Part shown: positions 1 through 7,848 of the stretch, piece after piece
How positions within the stretch are numbered: position 1 is the stretch's first letter
How the letters are laid out: each line of letters begins with the position of its first letter
DNA from: Bimuria novae-zelandiae CBS 107.79
Taxonomy: Eukaryota > Ascomycota > Dothideomycetes > Pleosporales > Didymosphaeriaceae
Assembly (NCBI GenBank): GCA_010015655.1
Contig: ML976823.1
Span: forward strand, 1-13,593
Direction: 5' to 3'
DNA: 13,593 nucleotides
Program-made: the position numbers and the translations under genes
Notes under the pieces: model-generated
Database searches by the model: none
The model's input: the letters and a program-made list of their open reading frames with translations, nothing else
What the model was told of the DNA's origin: nothing

Positions 1-428
1 GTTCTATAGAGGTCTAATATTATAGTCTAGTAAGAAGTAATAATTAGTTATAATATTAAGTTGCGAATCTAAGTATATTGCACTGTTGACATGCTGCAAG
101 TAAGGCTAGTGGATTGCTTAAGTATTTAGAGACCTTGGATTCTTAAAGTACATTGGAAAAGACACTAATAAGGTCTAGATGCTGGGCGATAATCAGGGCG
201 CTATTGCACTTATAAAGAACCCTTACCTTTACGAAAGATTAAAGCATATCGATGTCTGTTATTACTTTGTTAGGGACTTGGCAGAATAAGGCAGACTTAA
301 TATGGCCTACGTGCTAACTGTAGACATGGTTGCTAATAGAATAATAAAGCCTTTGCAGCGAGTGGCATTTAAGAGATTTAAGAACTAACTAGGAGTTATC
401 TATGGACTAGACCTGTCCTAAGGGGGAG
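1..428 (+). pseudogene. Ty1/copia pol remnant, RNase H C-terminus
   Basis: This is the end of a copia-type polyprotein, whose RNase H degrades the RNA strand during reverse transcription. From 188 the plus frame reads DNQGAIALIKNP, then LKHIDVCYYFVRD, then YVLTVDMVANRIIKPL and FKRFKN. These are the standard copia RNase H blocks, matching the usual DNQ-A, KHIDIRYHF and Y-P-T-MVAD-KPL patterns. An upstream block near 65 (ESKYIAL) is in another frame and precedes several stops, so a small indel lies before 188. In-frame TAA codons at 287 and 386 fit CAA-to-TAA RIP changes. The rest of the element lies to the left of the window. It is immediately followed by a polypurine tract and LTR. It is a dead remnant. 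Confidence 0.85.
420..428 (+). other. polypurine tract of the copia element
   Basis: The purine run aagggggag sits directly between the end of the copia RNase H remnant and a TGTTG LTR start. This is where second-strand priming occurs in LTR retrotransposons. It supports the LTR boundary at 429. Confidence 0.75.
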
Positions 429-926
429 TGTTGAGAATATATGGGTTCAGTCCAGATTGGTGGAAGGTAGGCTTGTGGTACTTGCTGTATAGAAGAGTGC
501 CAAGCCTGGTGGTCCCTGCTTAATTATACAGATTGTACCTCACGATAGCTTGTTTAATCTGGTACGCGATACATGATAGTTAATATAATACGTTGTAGCC
601 ACCCCGCCTTGTCCCTCACCTACTCGGTTATTCATAGTAGTCATACTACTAGAGGGACCTTGTTCTAATAGATCGCTTAGTTTAAAAAAAAGTAGTTTAC
701 TACTAAAGTTACTGAATAAAAGTTGTAGTAGATATGAGCTATTGTGTTAAATTATATAGGCGCGGTGTACTTATTACGACTCAGAAGCTCCGCTAGGTGT
801 GACATACTAAGTAGTAGAAGTAGAGGTATCTATGGTAGTTATGTGCATACGCAATAAAAGCTAATCTTTATCTTTTGGGGAGAAGGGTATTGAATAACAG
901 AGATTGCGATTTAGACGAGTGCAACA
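429..926 (+). repeat. 3' LTR of the copia element (about 498 bp)
   Basis: The LTR starts with TGTTGAGAATAT right after the polypurine tract, as in many copia elements. The chosen end is CAACA at 922-926, the exact inverse of the TGTTG start. An AATAAA polyadenylation signal at 853-858 would fall in the expected R region near the end. The left boundary is well supported. The right boundary rests only on the 5-bp inverse match, because the 5' LTR and target duplication are outside the window. Confidence 0.65.
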
Positions 927-1123
927 GAGACATTTGTTTCTGCTACTGGTTTTCGACTCGAAGTGGCTGCTGTTTAAAAAAAAAATTGGCCGCAAGAACG
1001 CCGCGCAGACATCGCTCCAAAAACGTTACTTCAATTGAGATGATTAATTCTGTCTCTGGAACTTGGATAGATCCGGCCGTCCCGCAGTGGAGCTTTTGTT
1101 GCTCAAAACTCCTATTGTCAACA

Positions 1124-3206
1124 TCAGGCTCGCGATTCGTCTCGACCAACAACGTTTCTCCGTTGTTTTCCCTGCATATTTACTGGTAGTGGCACTCGAT
1201 GCGCGACCTTCTCCACAAAGCACTGACTCCTGGCAGGAATGCGCTCAGCAAGTACCCTAGAGCCACCAGAACTAGTAAGGTGGGTCTTGAAAGACTCTGG
1301 ACAGTTTGCCTGAGCGCGGAATAGTATGTCGAGGAAATCATGCCACCATTCAGCACCTCCTCTCTATTCGAGTGCGTTCAGGTTGTGGATGACGATGAAT
1401 TTGAGATGAGGTGTACAGATAAGCAACCGGTACAGAATGTCCAAGGACTCCGCGAAGGATGAGATGCTAACACCCAAGCAGGATATGTGTTCTGGGCTGA
1501 TGTCCAATTCATCGTCCTCCACGTTAAATTGGAATAACTGAAGGACGAGGGAACAAATGAGGCCAATAGTTCCCGACTGCTCACAGCTGAGATCGTTGGG
1601 GGCCTGACGAGGTCTCTCGCAGAAGTGAGAGGTGAACGGGGCCTGTACCCTCAAAGCACTAAGTACCACATTAGCAGCTGCTGCTTGAGCACTGCTCATG
1701 GAACCGGGAGCGAGAGGCCCAGATATCCATAGAGTTTGCGGAGTATCGTCAGACCCCATCCAACCTTGTATCATTGGAGCAGTATTGACATACGGAATCC
1801 AGAATTGATCGGTTGTGAACAGTGAAAGGCCTTCGTCTCCGACGATGTATCTTTTCAAGTGCTCCGCAGCTGTAGAAAGTTCTGATCTGTCAACTGAAAT
1901 ACCGTCTTTCAGATCATTCTCAGCGAGCGTCCACTCGCTTTGCATTGATGGTTTTCTCGGTTTAGAGCCCCCCAACGAATAGGAGTGGTACATTGTTTCG
2001 AAAAATTTCAGCATGAGCTCTCCTGGGTTCCCGCAACCATATTGCCCCCACGAGTTCCGGCGTTGCCGTGCAAGCTCCGCTTTGATTTTAGTGAGGTCCA
2101 AGTGCACCATTCTGATCATGACTGCCTGTTCAATCCCCTGTGAACCATGTGATTCACCGTTTCATTGATAGCATTCGCAGCGTCTTCGAATCCCTTTTTG
2201 ATCCTCCCGTCGAACGAGCCGAAGAACTTGGACCTAGTCGATTCGAGGTACCATGCGATAGTATCGCGGTAAATCGAAACATTCCGGCATATACTTCAGA
2301 CAGCAGTTCGTGCATTGCTTGTGTGCATACGACGTCGATGAGCATTGTACAATTACTACTTTTTCTGGAAATATCGGTCACGGTGCTCGACAGTGTTTTT
2401 GCAATTTCTTCGTGGGTTACCGAGGCCTGTTCTTGTCAGTGTTATACTACTCATTTAGTGCCTATGGTGGGGTTTACCTGTACTATCAAAGAAATGCTTC
2501 CACAAGACTGATGCATACAAATTCTGTTGTGGAAAAATCTGAAATACCTGCTTGTGGGCATCCAAGTTATTACATAGCTTCTGAAATGTCTTGTAAATCT
2601 GTTTCCTCCTGTTAGTAGCAGGCCTCCAGAGAGCATAATTCAGACTGACCGTGCCGTGAGTTGCCTTCCATTGCGCTTCCTGGTTCGCCAGCAAAAGCCT
2701 CAGATGCTTCATGTCACTAGCCATAAAGCTTTCTAGAGACTCGTTTGCCTGCTCCATTGCGGACTTGCGCTGCTTTCTAAAGATGGTTCTTATCTTGCCA
2801 GACCTTGATTACTTGGTCTCATTTGCCATTTCTTCACATGTTTTCTGTAAGCTTCTACGAGCTATCTCTGCTGCGCTGAAATCGATGGCTCTCTATGTTT
2901 CATTAGCGGCTGCAAAAGCGTTTAGCACTTGTATTTGCTCGCTCACAAGGAGTCATCGGTGAGATCTTTGTAGTAGCACTGTAGCCTTAGACGGTGGGCT
3001 CGTTCTTCTTCTGTGTCGCGGCTCTCTTGCGCCGCAATAGTTGCTTTTTCGAGTTCCGTTTCACCCTCTAGCAGACCAGTAAATTGTCTTACGATGGTCA
3101 AGCCCTCTGGCTCCCCAACTCCGAAGGTCGATGTTTGTCGCGGTGTGCAGAGCGCTGAGTGGACAGTATGCAGTGGAAAAGATTGAAGGATTGAACTGAG
3201 GTTGTA
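1124..3206 (-). pseudogene. broken DUF7708/STAND-like fungal protein gene
   Basis: On the minus strand a protein of about 690 residues can be followed. Segments: 3206-2946 (acidic, ends YYKDLTDD); about 2942-2478 (helical, with MEQANESLESFMASD, then KTFQKLCNNLDAHKQVFQIF and YASVLW); 2431-2272 (ASVTHEEIAKTLSSTVTDIS, ELLSEVYAGMFRF); 2271-2137 (YRDTIAWYLESTRSKFFGSF); 2136-1367 (KIKAELARQRRNSWGQYG, TLWISGP, TSHFCERPR, FIVIHNLNALE); 1363-1127. The 2700-2150 part resembles the N-terminal DUF7708 domain of fungal STAND/NLR proteins; the later part resembles the eroded NTPase-like region that follows it. Breaks: TGA at 2945-2943 with a frame change, TAG at 2895-2893 and TAA at 2811-2809 (both RIP-type CpA changes), frame changes at about 2271-2273 and 2135-2138, and TAG at 1366-1364. 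No start codon is identifiable. Family naming is from memory of the motifs. Confidence 0.65.
2432..2477 (-). other. probable intron in the DUF7708-like gene
   Basis: On the minus strand a GTAAAC donor at 2477 and an AAG acceptor at 2432 bound 46 nt, with a CACTAAA branch-like site between. Removing it joins ...WKHFFDST to EQASVTHEE in frame and bypasses the TGA at 2457-2455, restoring the continuity expected of the domain. It is short but within the fungal size range. A small indel is the alternative. Confidence 0.5.
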
Positions 3207-3281
3207 CTATCTAGGAGCTACAGAAGGTATATGTGCCCAGGCACAAACAATGCTAGTCCCAGATAGGTGTAGTACTCTCAG
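3196..3281. repeat. 86-bp imperfect foldback
   Basis: The outer arms read ctgag...ctcag and the inner arms pair tactatct-type sequence with agataggtgtagta. The exact centre at 3232-3245 is the perfect hairpin TGTGCC-CA-GGCACA. The centres of the outer and inner arms coincide at 3238.5, so this is one structure. It sits at the upstream edge of the DUF7708-like pseudogene. It may be a tiny MITE, part of a solo LTR, or a hairpin RNA source; none can be chosen from the sequence. Confidence 0.5.
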
Positions 3282-3491
3282 AAAGGTGAGTAGCAATCAA
3301 GCGAGGGTAGGAGTACCCATCTCATAGGGTAAGAGCCATAAACCGTGACAGTTTTAGAAATTACAAACAGAATCGTCAACAGCATAATCAAAGCTATCGT
3401 AATTTTCACTTTACAGGCTAGTCATGGGAAGAGAAGTAGCTGAAGAAAGCCTCTACGTAACCTCAAAACTACACAGTCATGTTACAAAAAG

Positions 3492-3815
3492 TTATGATAT
3501 TCGGAAGCTTGGCTCATTTCGGCGTGGGGTGTTTTTCGACCAACAGTGACGGACGTTACTATCGATCGTATTATCAGCGGTGTGAATCAGCTCTTTGTCC
3601 ATACCCCCTTGTCTACTTACGCTCTGAAGAAATTCCGTAAAAACCGGAGGGCCTGGCGCAAAGTAATGTCCATGAAGCTCATGTCCCTTGGTGTTAAGAT
3701 CTGTTTCTGTATGGAAATCGCGAGCAAACTTTCTAGTATGCTGAACATCCTTAGCCTAGGCACCATGTAGTAGCGTGCTCATACCTAGCCAGGTGATACT
3801 GTGATGAATTAAACG
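3492..3815 (-). pseudogene. unidentified coding remnant, minus strand
   Basis: A minus-strand frame from 3815 to the TAA at 3494-3492 reads like protein: ITWLGMSTLLHGA, then a TAG at 3758-3756, then 87 open codons including KFARDFHTETDLNTKGHEL, HGHYFAPGPPVFTEFLQ and GGMDKELIHTADNTIDSNV. A possible ATG lies at 3782. I do not recognise the family. The composition (His, Asp, Thr rich, no low-complexity runs) suggests former coding sequence. The single TAG could be a CAG-to-TAG RIP change. Its 3' end contains a short repeat that recurs twice downstream of the chimeric gene. It may be a fragment of a larger gene with an intron, or chance. Confidence 0.3.
3513..3558 (+). repeat. dispersed repeat, copy A
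   Basis: The core gtgtttttcgaccaacagtg followed by acggacgtta is shared, with substitutions, with copies B (7253-7319) and C (7379-7450). All three are in the same orientation and end in gacgtta. Copy A lies 0.4 kb upstream of the chimeric gene and overlaps the 3' end of the small minus-strand remnant. Confidence 0.5.
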
Positions 3816-3975
3816 CTAACCCTAGTCAGGCCGTGCGTTAAGAATAACAGTGGCGCATGCTAGAAGCATCTACCGGATGCTCAGCCTCGCTACTGCAACG
3901 TGGCCTCAGTCCAGGCACTGTGCTGCCTCAGTCGCTCCCCGCTGTGCCGAATCGTTCAGCCCATTGATGTAACTA
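3816..3975 (+). other. upstream region of the chimeric gene
   Basis: There is no clear TATA box. An in-frame TAA at 3970-3972 sits one codon before the ATG at 3976, so that ATG is the first possible start in the frame. A small hairpin (AGCATC-taccg-GATGCT) lies at 3865-3881. A taacagtggcgca sequence at 3845-3857 resembles the CAGTG start of some pogo-type inverted repeats and could mark the left end of the transposon that donated the N-terminus. No matching right end was found. Confidence 0.3.
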
Positions 3976-6390
3976 ATGGACAAAGCCAGCCAAGTCTTGT
4001 CACAGGGTCTCCCGCCTGGCGTAGCTGTCTCTTACCGTGCCCTGGCAGATCATGGGGACGTCCCTCGCTCTACCCTCCATTCCCACGCCCATGGCCGCCG
4101 CTCAATGGAAGAGAAGGCCCGGAGTCAACAGTATCTTCATCCTTGGGAGGAGGATGCGCTGGTCAAGTTTCTCTTACAGATGTCCGATCTTGGGCAACCC
4201 GTGCGAATCAAGTTCATACCGTTCCTAGCCTTCTGCATTACTCGCGAGCGAACCGAGACAAGCCGACCATGCAAACCACCGAATAAGAACTGGGCCCGGG
4301 CCTTTGAGAAACGTCACCCAGAGCGGCTCCGGGAAAGCCAGTTCTTAGACTATGCGTGCGAGCTAGCTTGCTCATTTCTTTCTAACAACTGCTTAGTTTC
4401 GAGCGCTACGCAGGTGCTCTTAGCTCCAACACAGAAGTACAGCGGCTATAGCCAGAGATATCCTAAGAACAGCACAGGAGCACATCTTGCGGCGCGATTT
4501 GGATTATCACTTACCCTGAAGGCTATGCTCTTGCCGCAAGGACAAGAACGAAAATCTGACTTAACAAGGAAGGATAGTGAGGGTCAGACCTCACTTTACT
4601 TCGCAGCAGCGAACGGACATTGTCTCACAGCGGAATTACTAATTGACAAGGGCGCCGAGGTCAACGCGCACGGTGGAAAGTACAATAACGTACTCCAGGC
4701 GGCTTCAGAAGGAGGCCACGAGGCAGTTGTGAAGCTGCTGCTCGAGAAGGGCGCCGAGGTCAACGCGCAGGGTGAATACTACGGTAACGCACTCCAGGCA
4801 GCTCTTGTAGGCACACGCGAACCCACAGTCAGAATGTTACTTGAAAGAGGTGCCAATGTTGGTCTGGACTTACGATTGAAAGGCGCCATGCATCATGCTC
4901 TGAACAATGCAAGTTGCACACCTTCGCTGGTCCGTGTGCTGCAGCAATATGGCGCTCCACTGGACACAATCGACGTGGATAACATGTCTCCGTTACATTA
5001 TTGCGTAAAATTCGGCCACAACATCATGGCGAGGCAACTTATCGATGCCGGAGTACCGATAGACTTAAGAGTCCATCGACAGTCATGGCCCAGCGAAGTC
5101 AGCGAATTAACCTCCGGTGTGGAGAAATTTAGGCTTCCGGCTTCGGCGTCGGTCGCAACTGGCCTGACTCCTCTACATTTCGTAGCCTTGATTGGCAATC
5201 TTACAATGACTAAATTCCTTGTTGAGCATGGTGCCGACCCCAATGCTCTTTCTGACTATGGCGAAACTCCTCTACATCTTACGTTGCGCACCACTCTTTT
5301 TGGAACGAAATACCAAGATGATTGGACGGATTCGTATCTCAGGGCAGAAAATCTATGGGACTTCTTAGACTTAGACTTCGAACAGGACGATGTTGATGCC
5401 GTCCTTGCGGAGATCTCTTTCAAACGTGAAGGGGTGCTCAATGCACTGCTTTCAGATCCTAGGATCTCTCTTACAGTAACGGATTATAAGGGCGAAAGTC
5501 CTCTGCACTGCATCGGATACAGGAAAGCTGAAAGTGCGACCTTAGTCCACGACTTAGTCTCCAGAGGAGCGGATCTATTCAATAGCAACTTAAGGCAACA
5601 GAGCCCGTTGCATTTTGCCAGTAAATCTGGTGATCATGCATCAGTCGAAGCTCTGCTGCTTTTGGGTGCGAAAGTGGCATTGACGGATGAACACGGCCTG
5701 AATGCACTCCATTACGCAGCTCAAAGTGGGAATCACGAGACCATAATGGTCATTCTGGAGACAGACGAGGCGAGGGCAGTCAATCTAATAGCGTCGAAGG
5801 ACAAGTGTGGGCAGAACGTGCTCCACCATATGTTATCCACACAATCCATGAAGCGCGTAGAGACGGTACAGTCGCTACTTGATCAGGGGGCGCACGGTTC
5901 AGAGCTTGATGACTCTGGGATTTCCCCTCTAGCAAGATTCATCAAAAGCTCCAAGTTACGAATCGACATTGAGATCTGCAGGTCGCTCCTTGAGATCAAG
6001 GGAAATGCGTCATTTATCGACTGTGACGGGCAAACCCTTGGACATTTATGCGCCAGGACGGCCGACTTTGGGGTTCGTATACTAAACCTTCTTGTTGAGC
6101 ACGGTGTCGATCTAATCAAGAAGGATCGTGCTGGAAGAACGGTGCTACACCGCGCCGCCATATGCGGCTCCCTTACTGAGCAATCGCTGGGGTTTCTTAC
6201 TAACGTTATCAGCATTCAAGCAGACGAAGAAGACGCCTGTGGCCGAACTGCCTTGCAACATGCTACTGAGCTAGCTGCAAAAGATCGCAGCAGTAACATC
6301 TGGGATTCGAAACGATGGCAAAGGACTCGCGACATCTTGCAAAAATCTCACGCCAACCGTATGAGCGAGTCTTGTCCATCATACGCCTAA
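3976..6390 (+). CDS. chimera: pogo transposase HTH region fused to NLR-type ankyrin protein
   Basis: The product is 804 residues, one uninterrupted exon. Residues 1-117 match the N-terminus of pogo/Fot transposases: VSYRALADHGDVPRSTLH (psq-type HTH), HGRRSMEEKARSQQYL, then ALVKFLLQMSDLG and KNWARAFEKRHPE (Tc5/CENP-B-type HTH, which ends in such a K-HPE motif). No DDE domain follows. At about 119-125 the sequence switches to a fungal NLR C-terminus: SQFLDYACELA, then KYSGYSQRYPKNSTGAHLAA, then at least ten ankyrin repeats between about 201 and 770. The two closest (KGAEVNA at residues 225 and 258) share 23 identical nucleotides 99 bp apart. NACHT is absent. Family knowledge: the HTH pair binds DNA and ankyrin repeats bind protein. 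Inference: a possible DNA-binding ankyrin protein. No signal peptide or membrane segment is evident. Flanking genes are broken; this one is intact. Expression is unknown. Confidence 0.85.
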   Translation: MDKASQVLSQGLPPGVAVSYRALADHGDVPRSTLHSHAHGRRSMEEKARSQQYLHPWEEDALVKFLLQMSDLGQPVRIKFIPFLAFCITRERTETSRPCKPPNKNWARAFEKRHPERLRESQFLDYACELACSFLSNNCLVSSATQVLLAPTQKYSGYSQRYPKNSTGAHLAARFGLSLTLKAMLLPQGQERKSDLTRKDSEGQTSLYFAAANGHCLTAELLIDKGAEVNAHGGKYNNVLQAASEGGHEAVVKLLLEKGAEVNAQGEYYGNALQAALVGTREPTVRMLLERGANVGLDLRLKGAMHHALNNASCTPSLVRVLQQYGAPLDTIDVDNMSPLHYCVKFGHNIMARQLIDAGVPIDLRVHRQSWPSEVSELTSGVEKFRLPASASVATGLTPLHFVALIGNLTMTKFLVEHGADPNALSDYGETPLHLTLRTTLFGTKYQDDWTDSYLRAENLWDFLDLDFEQDDVDAVLAEISFKREGVLNALLSDPRISLTVTDYKGESPLHCIGYRKAESATLVHDLVSRGADLFNSNLRQQSPLHFASKSGDHASVEALLLLGAKVALTDEHGLNALHYAAQSGNHETIMVILETDEARAVNLIASKDKCGQNVLHHMLSTQSMKRVETVQSLLDQGAHGSELDDSGISPLARFIKSSKLRIDIEICRSLLEIKGNASFIDCDGQTLGHLCARTADFGVRILNLLVEHGVDLIKKDRAGRTVLHRAAICGSLTEQSLGFLTNVISIQADEEDACGRTALQHATELAAKDRSSNIWDSKRWQRTRDILQKSHANRMSESCPSYA

Positions 6391-7252
6391 CTCTTCCGTA
6401 CGATCGCCTGCCGTATCCTCAAGATATGTGGACCCTTTGCTCCTAATCCAAGTCAGATTTCGGGTGTTCTAGAGCGCTGGACTTAGAATTAGTATGAAGT
6501 ATAACAGCCTCTCGAGCTCTAGCACAGTGCTCGGGATAGGATAATGATATCACAAGCTACAAGCTAACGGACTTTTGATAAGATGCATAAGCTCTCAACC
6601 CACCTACCGCTAGCCAAAGCGGGGCGGTCGCATAACGCTCTTACCAACTTATCGTATTGCATGGTAAGCTGAACCTATTTCTGATAATAAATAAAGAGGA
6701 AACAGACTTTATAGCGTAAGGCTACTATTACGAGGAAATCTACTCTTGTAACCTGGTGTTGAGTTTGTTATGTTGGGAGTGCTTGTGGTGTCTCGTCACA
6801 CAGTGTGATCTACGGATCTGTTGCGCAACCGTAGCTTATCCTCTTACATAGATAAATTACTCGAGCCCAATTACGTACAGCTTATGCAGCAATTTTAGCT
6901 AGCCTATTTTAGAACTCGCTTCCTCCGACATTTCCAACCAGGGTTGCGATCTTGCATGAATCTATGCGCAGTAGAAGCCACCGGGCTCCTAATAACTTCG
7001 TACCGTGAGAATAGGATTATACTGCTCAAGCGCTCTTCTTCCTATCTTTTTCACAGTATAGATACTACAGCTGACCCTATAGTAAGCATTTGCGACTTTG
7101 GCATGAAATGAAGCTTTGCATGAGTTCGGCAGCACAGCTGTAAGGTACTGGTAATTTTCGAATTAGAACAGGCCAAGATGTAGAGAGAAAGCCTGAGAAC
7201 GTGATCTATGAGCGCTCATACATTATTAAGCATGTAGACGGATATCAGCTTG

Positions 7253-7319
7253 CTTGAAGATAGACATCTCGCTTAATTTTCGACAAAGAGTGTTTTTCTA
7301 CCTACAGTGAGGGACGTTA
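7253..7319 (+). repeat. dispersed repeat, copy B
   Basis: It shares cttgaag...ctcgcttaattttc with copy C 126 bp further on, and gtgttttt...acagtgagggacgtta with copy A at 3513. It is downstream of the chimeric gene in the same orientation as A. The reverse complement begins TAACGTCCCTCACTG. This would fit a transposon end next to a TA site, but no opposite end was found. Confidence 0.5.
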
Positions 7320-7378
7320 CAGCACACGACTAGTACCATGGATTCGATTATTCTCTCGTTCATATGAAACTGTGGTTA

Positions 7379-7450
7379 CTTGAAGCTGAGGTACCTCGCT
7401 TAATTTTCTACAGGGTGGGTTTCCTGATCTAAGTTACGGGATAGACGTTA
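7379..7450 (+). repeat. dispersed repeat, copy C (most diverged)
   Basis: It shares cttgaag and cctcgcttaattttc with copy B, then diverges, ending gacgtta. Its 3' part overlaps the 7425-7486 foldback. B and C together look like a decayed tandem duplication of about 126 bp. Confidence 0.4.
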
Positions 7451-7486
7451 GCTACCAGTCTAACACCTATCCCGACCTAGATTCTG
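7425..7486. repeat. imperfect foldback
   Basis: GGGATAGACGTTAG at 7438-7451 pairs with CTAACACCTATCCC at 7460-7473 (12 of 14 positions) around an 8-nt loop. The pairing continues outward between gatctaagttac and gacctagattc. The right arm shares acacctatc plus nearby bases with one arm of the 3196-3281 foldback, so the two may be related. Confidence 0.45.
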
Positions 7487-7557
7487 CCTGCTCCTGGCAA
7501 TCAACAGCCCATAGACATCGTGTATGATTTAACGTTATTAAACTTCTTTTTTATATC

Positions 7558-7583
7558 AATAGAAGTTTATATAAACTTCTATT
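7558..7583. repeat. perfect 26-bp palindrome
   Basis: The sequence around agaagtttatataaacttct, with aat before and att after, equals its own reverse complement over 26 bp. A partial copy (aaacttcttttttatat) lies just upstream at 7540-7556. It lies about 270 bp beyond the 3' end of the minus-strand membrane-protein gene. Confidence 0.7.
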
Positions 7584-7848
7584 AGGGTTCCGTTCACAAG
7601 ACGGAGACGCTGCTGAATCAATCACTGCAAATGAGAGACTCAGTAACACAATAGTGACCGTTGCCTTCTTGAGGATGGACCCCGTTGGAGAGGTGCTTCG
7701 TGCGTGCAAGGAGTTGCGCCGTTTTGGGGGAGGGAGGGGGATGCGATGCAGGAAAACACCCACCATAGCATTTTTACCGATGTCGCAATACCTCTTTCTT
7801 CTATCTAGAGGTGTTGGCTCGGCCTTTCGTCTGTGGGATTATGCCGAT

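Larger units (their letters stand above)
6391..7557. other. intergenic region, no recognisable gene
   Basis: No reading frame here looks like protein. Overlapping AATAAA signals at 6686-6695 could serve as polyadenylation signals for the chimeric gene, about 300 bp past its stop. The second half holds repeat copies B and C and a foldback, listed separately. The 7584-7848 stretch beyond the palindrome also shows no gene; it has a G-rich run at 7722-7740. Confidence 0.5.

Noticed and set aside
943..1152. Minus-strand open frame beyond the end of the DUF7708-like pseudogene
   Set aside because: It might continue that gene after a frame change, but nothing recognisable supports it and it runs into the LTR boundary; the pseudogene is ended at the TGA at 1126-1124.
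875..1189. Plus-strand open frame of about 100 codons
   Set aside because: It straddles the LTR end and the tail of the minus-strand pseudogene, with no protein-like motifs.
2910..2946. Intron-like GTGAGC...GCTAAAC...CAG on the minus strand
   Set aside because: Only 37 nt long, and its removal puts the following exon out of frame, whereas reading through gives protein-like sequence; treated as a frame change.
2140..2962. Several plus-strand open frames
   Set aside because: All are antisense to the DUF7708-like coding segments, which have clear motifs on the minus strand.
3546..3770. Plus-strand open frame of 74 codons
   Set aside because: The opposite strand is more protein-like, and this frame has no recognisable features.
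3900..4286. Second plus-strand frame overlapping the chimera start
   Set aside because: Pro/Ser/Arg-rich shadow of the transposase-like region in another frame.
4998..6215. Minus-strand open frames within the ankyrin region
   Set aside because: Antisense shadows of the chimeric gene.
7722..7740. G-rich run as a G-quadruplex
   Set aside because: The run is contiguous with only three clear G blocks; not enough to claim a structure.
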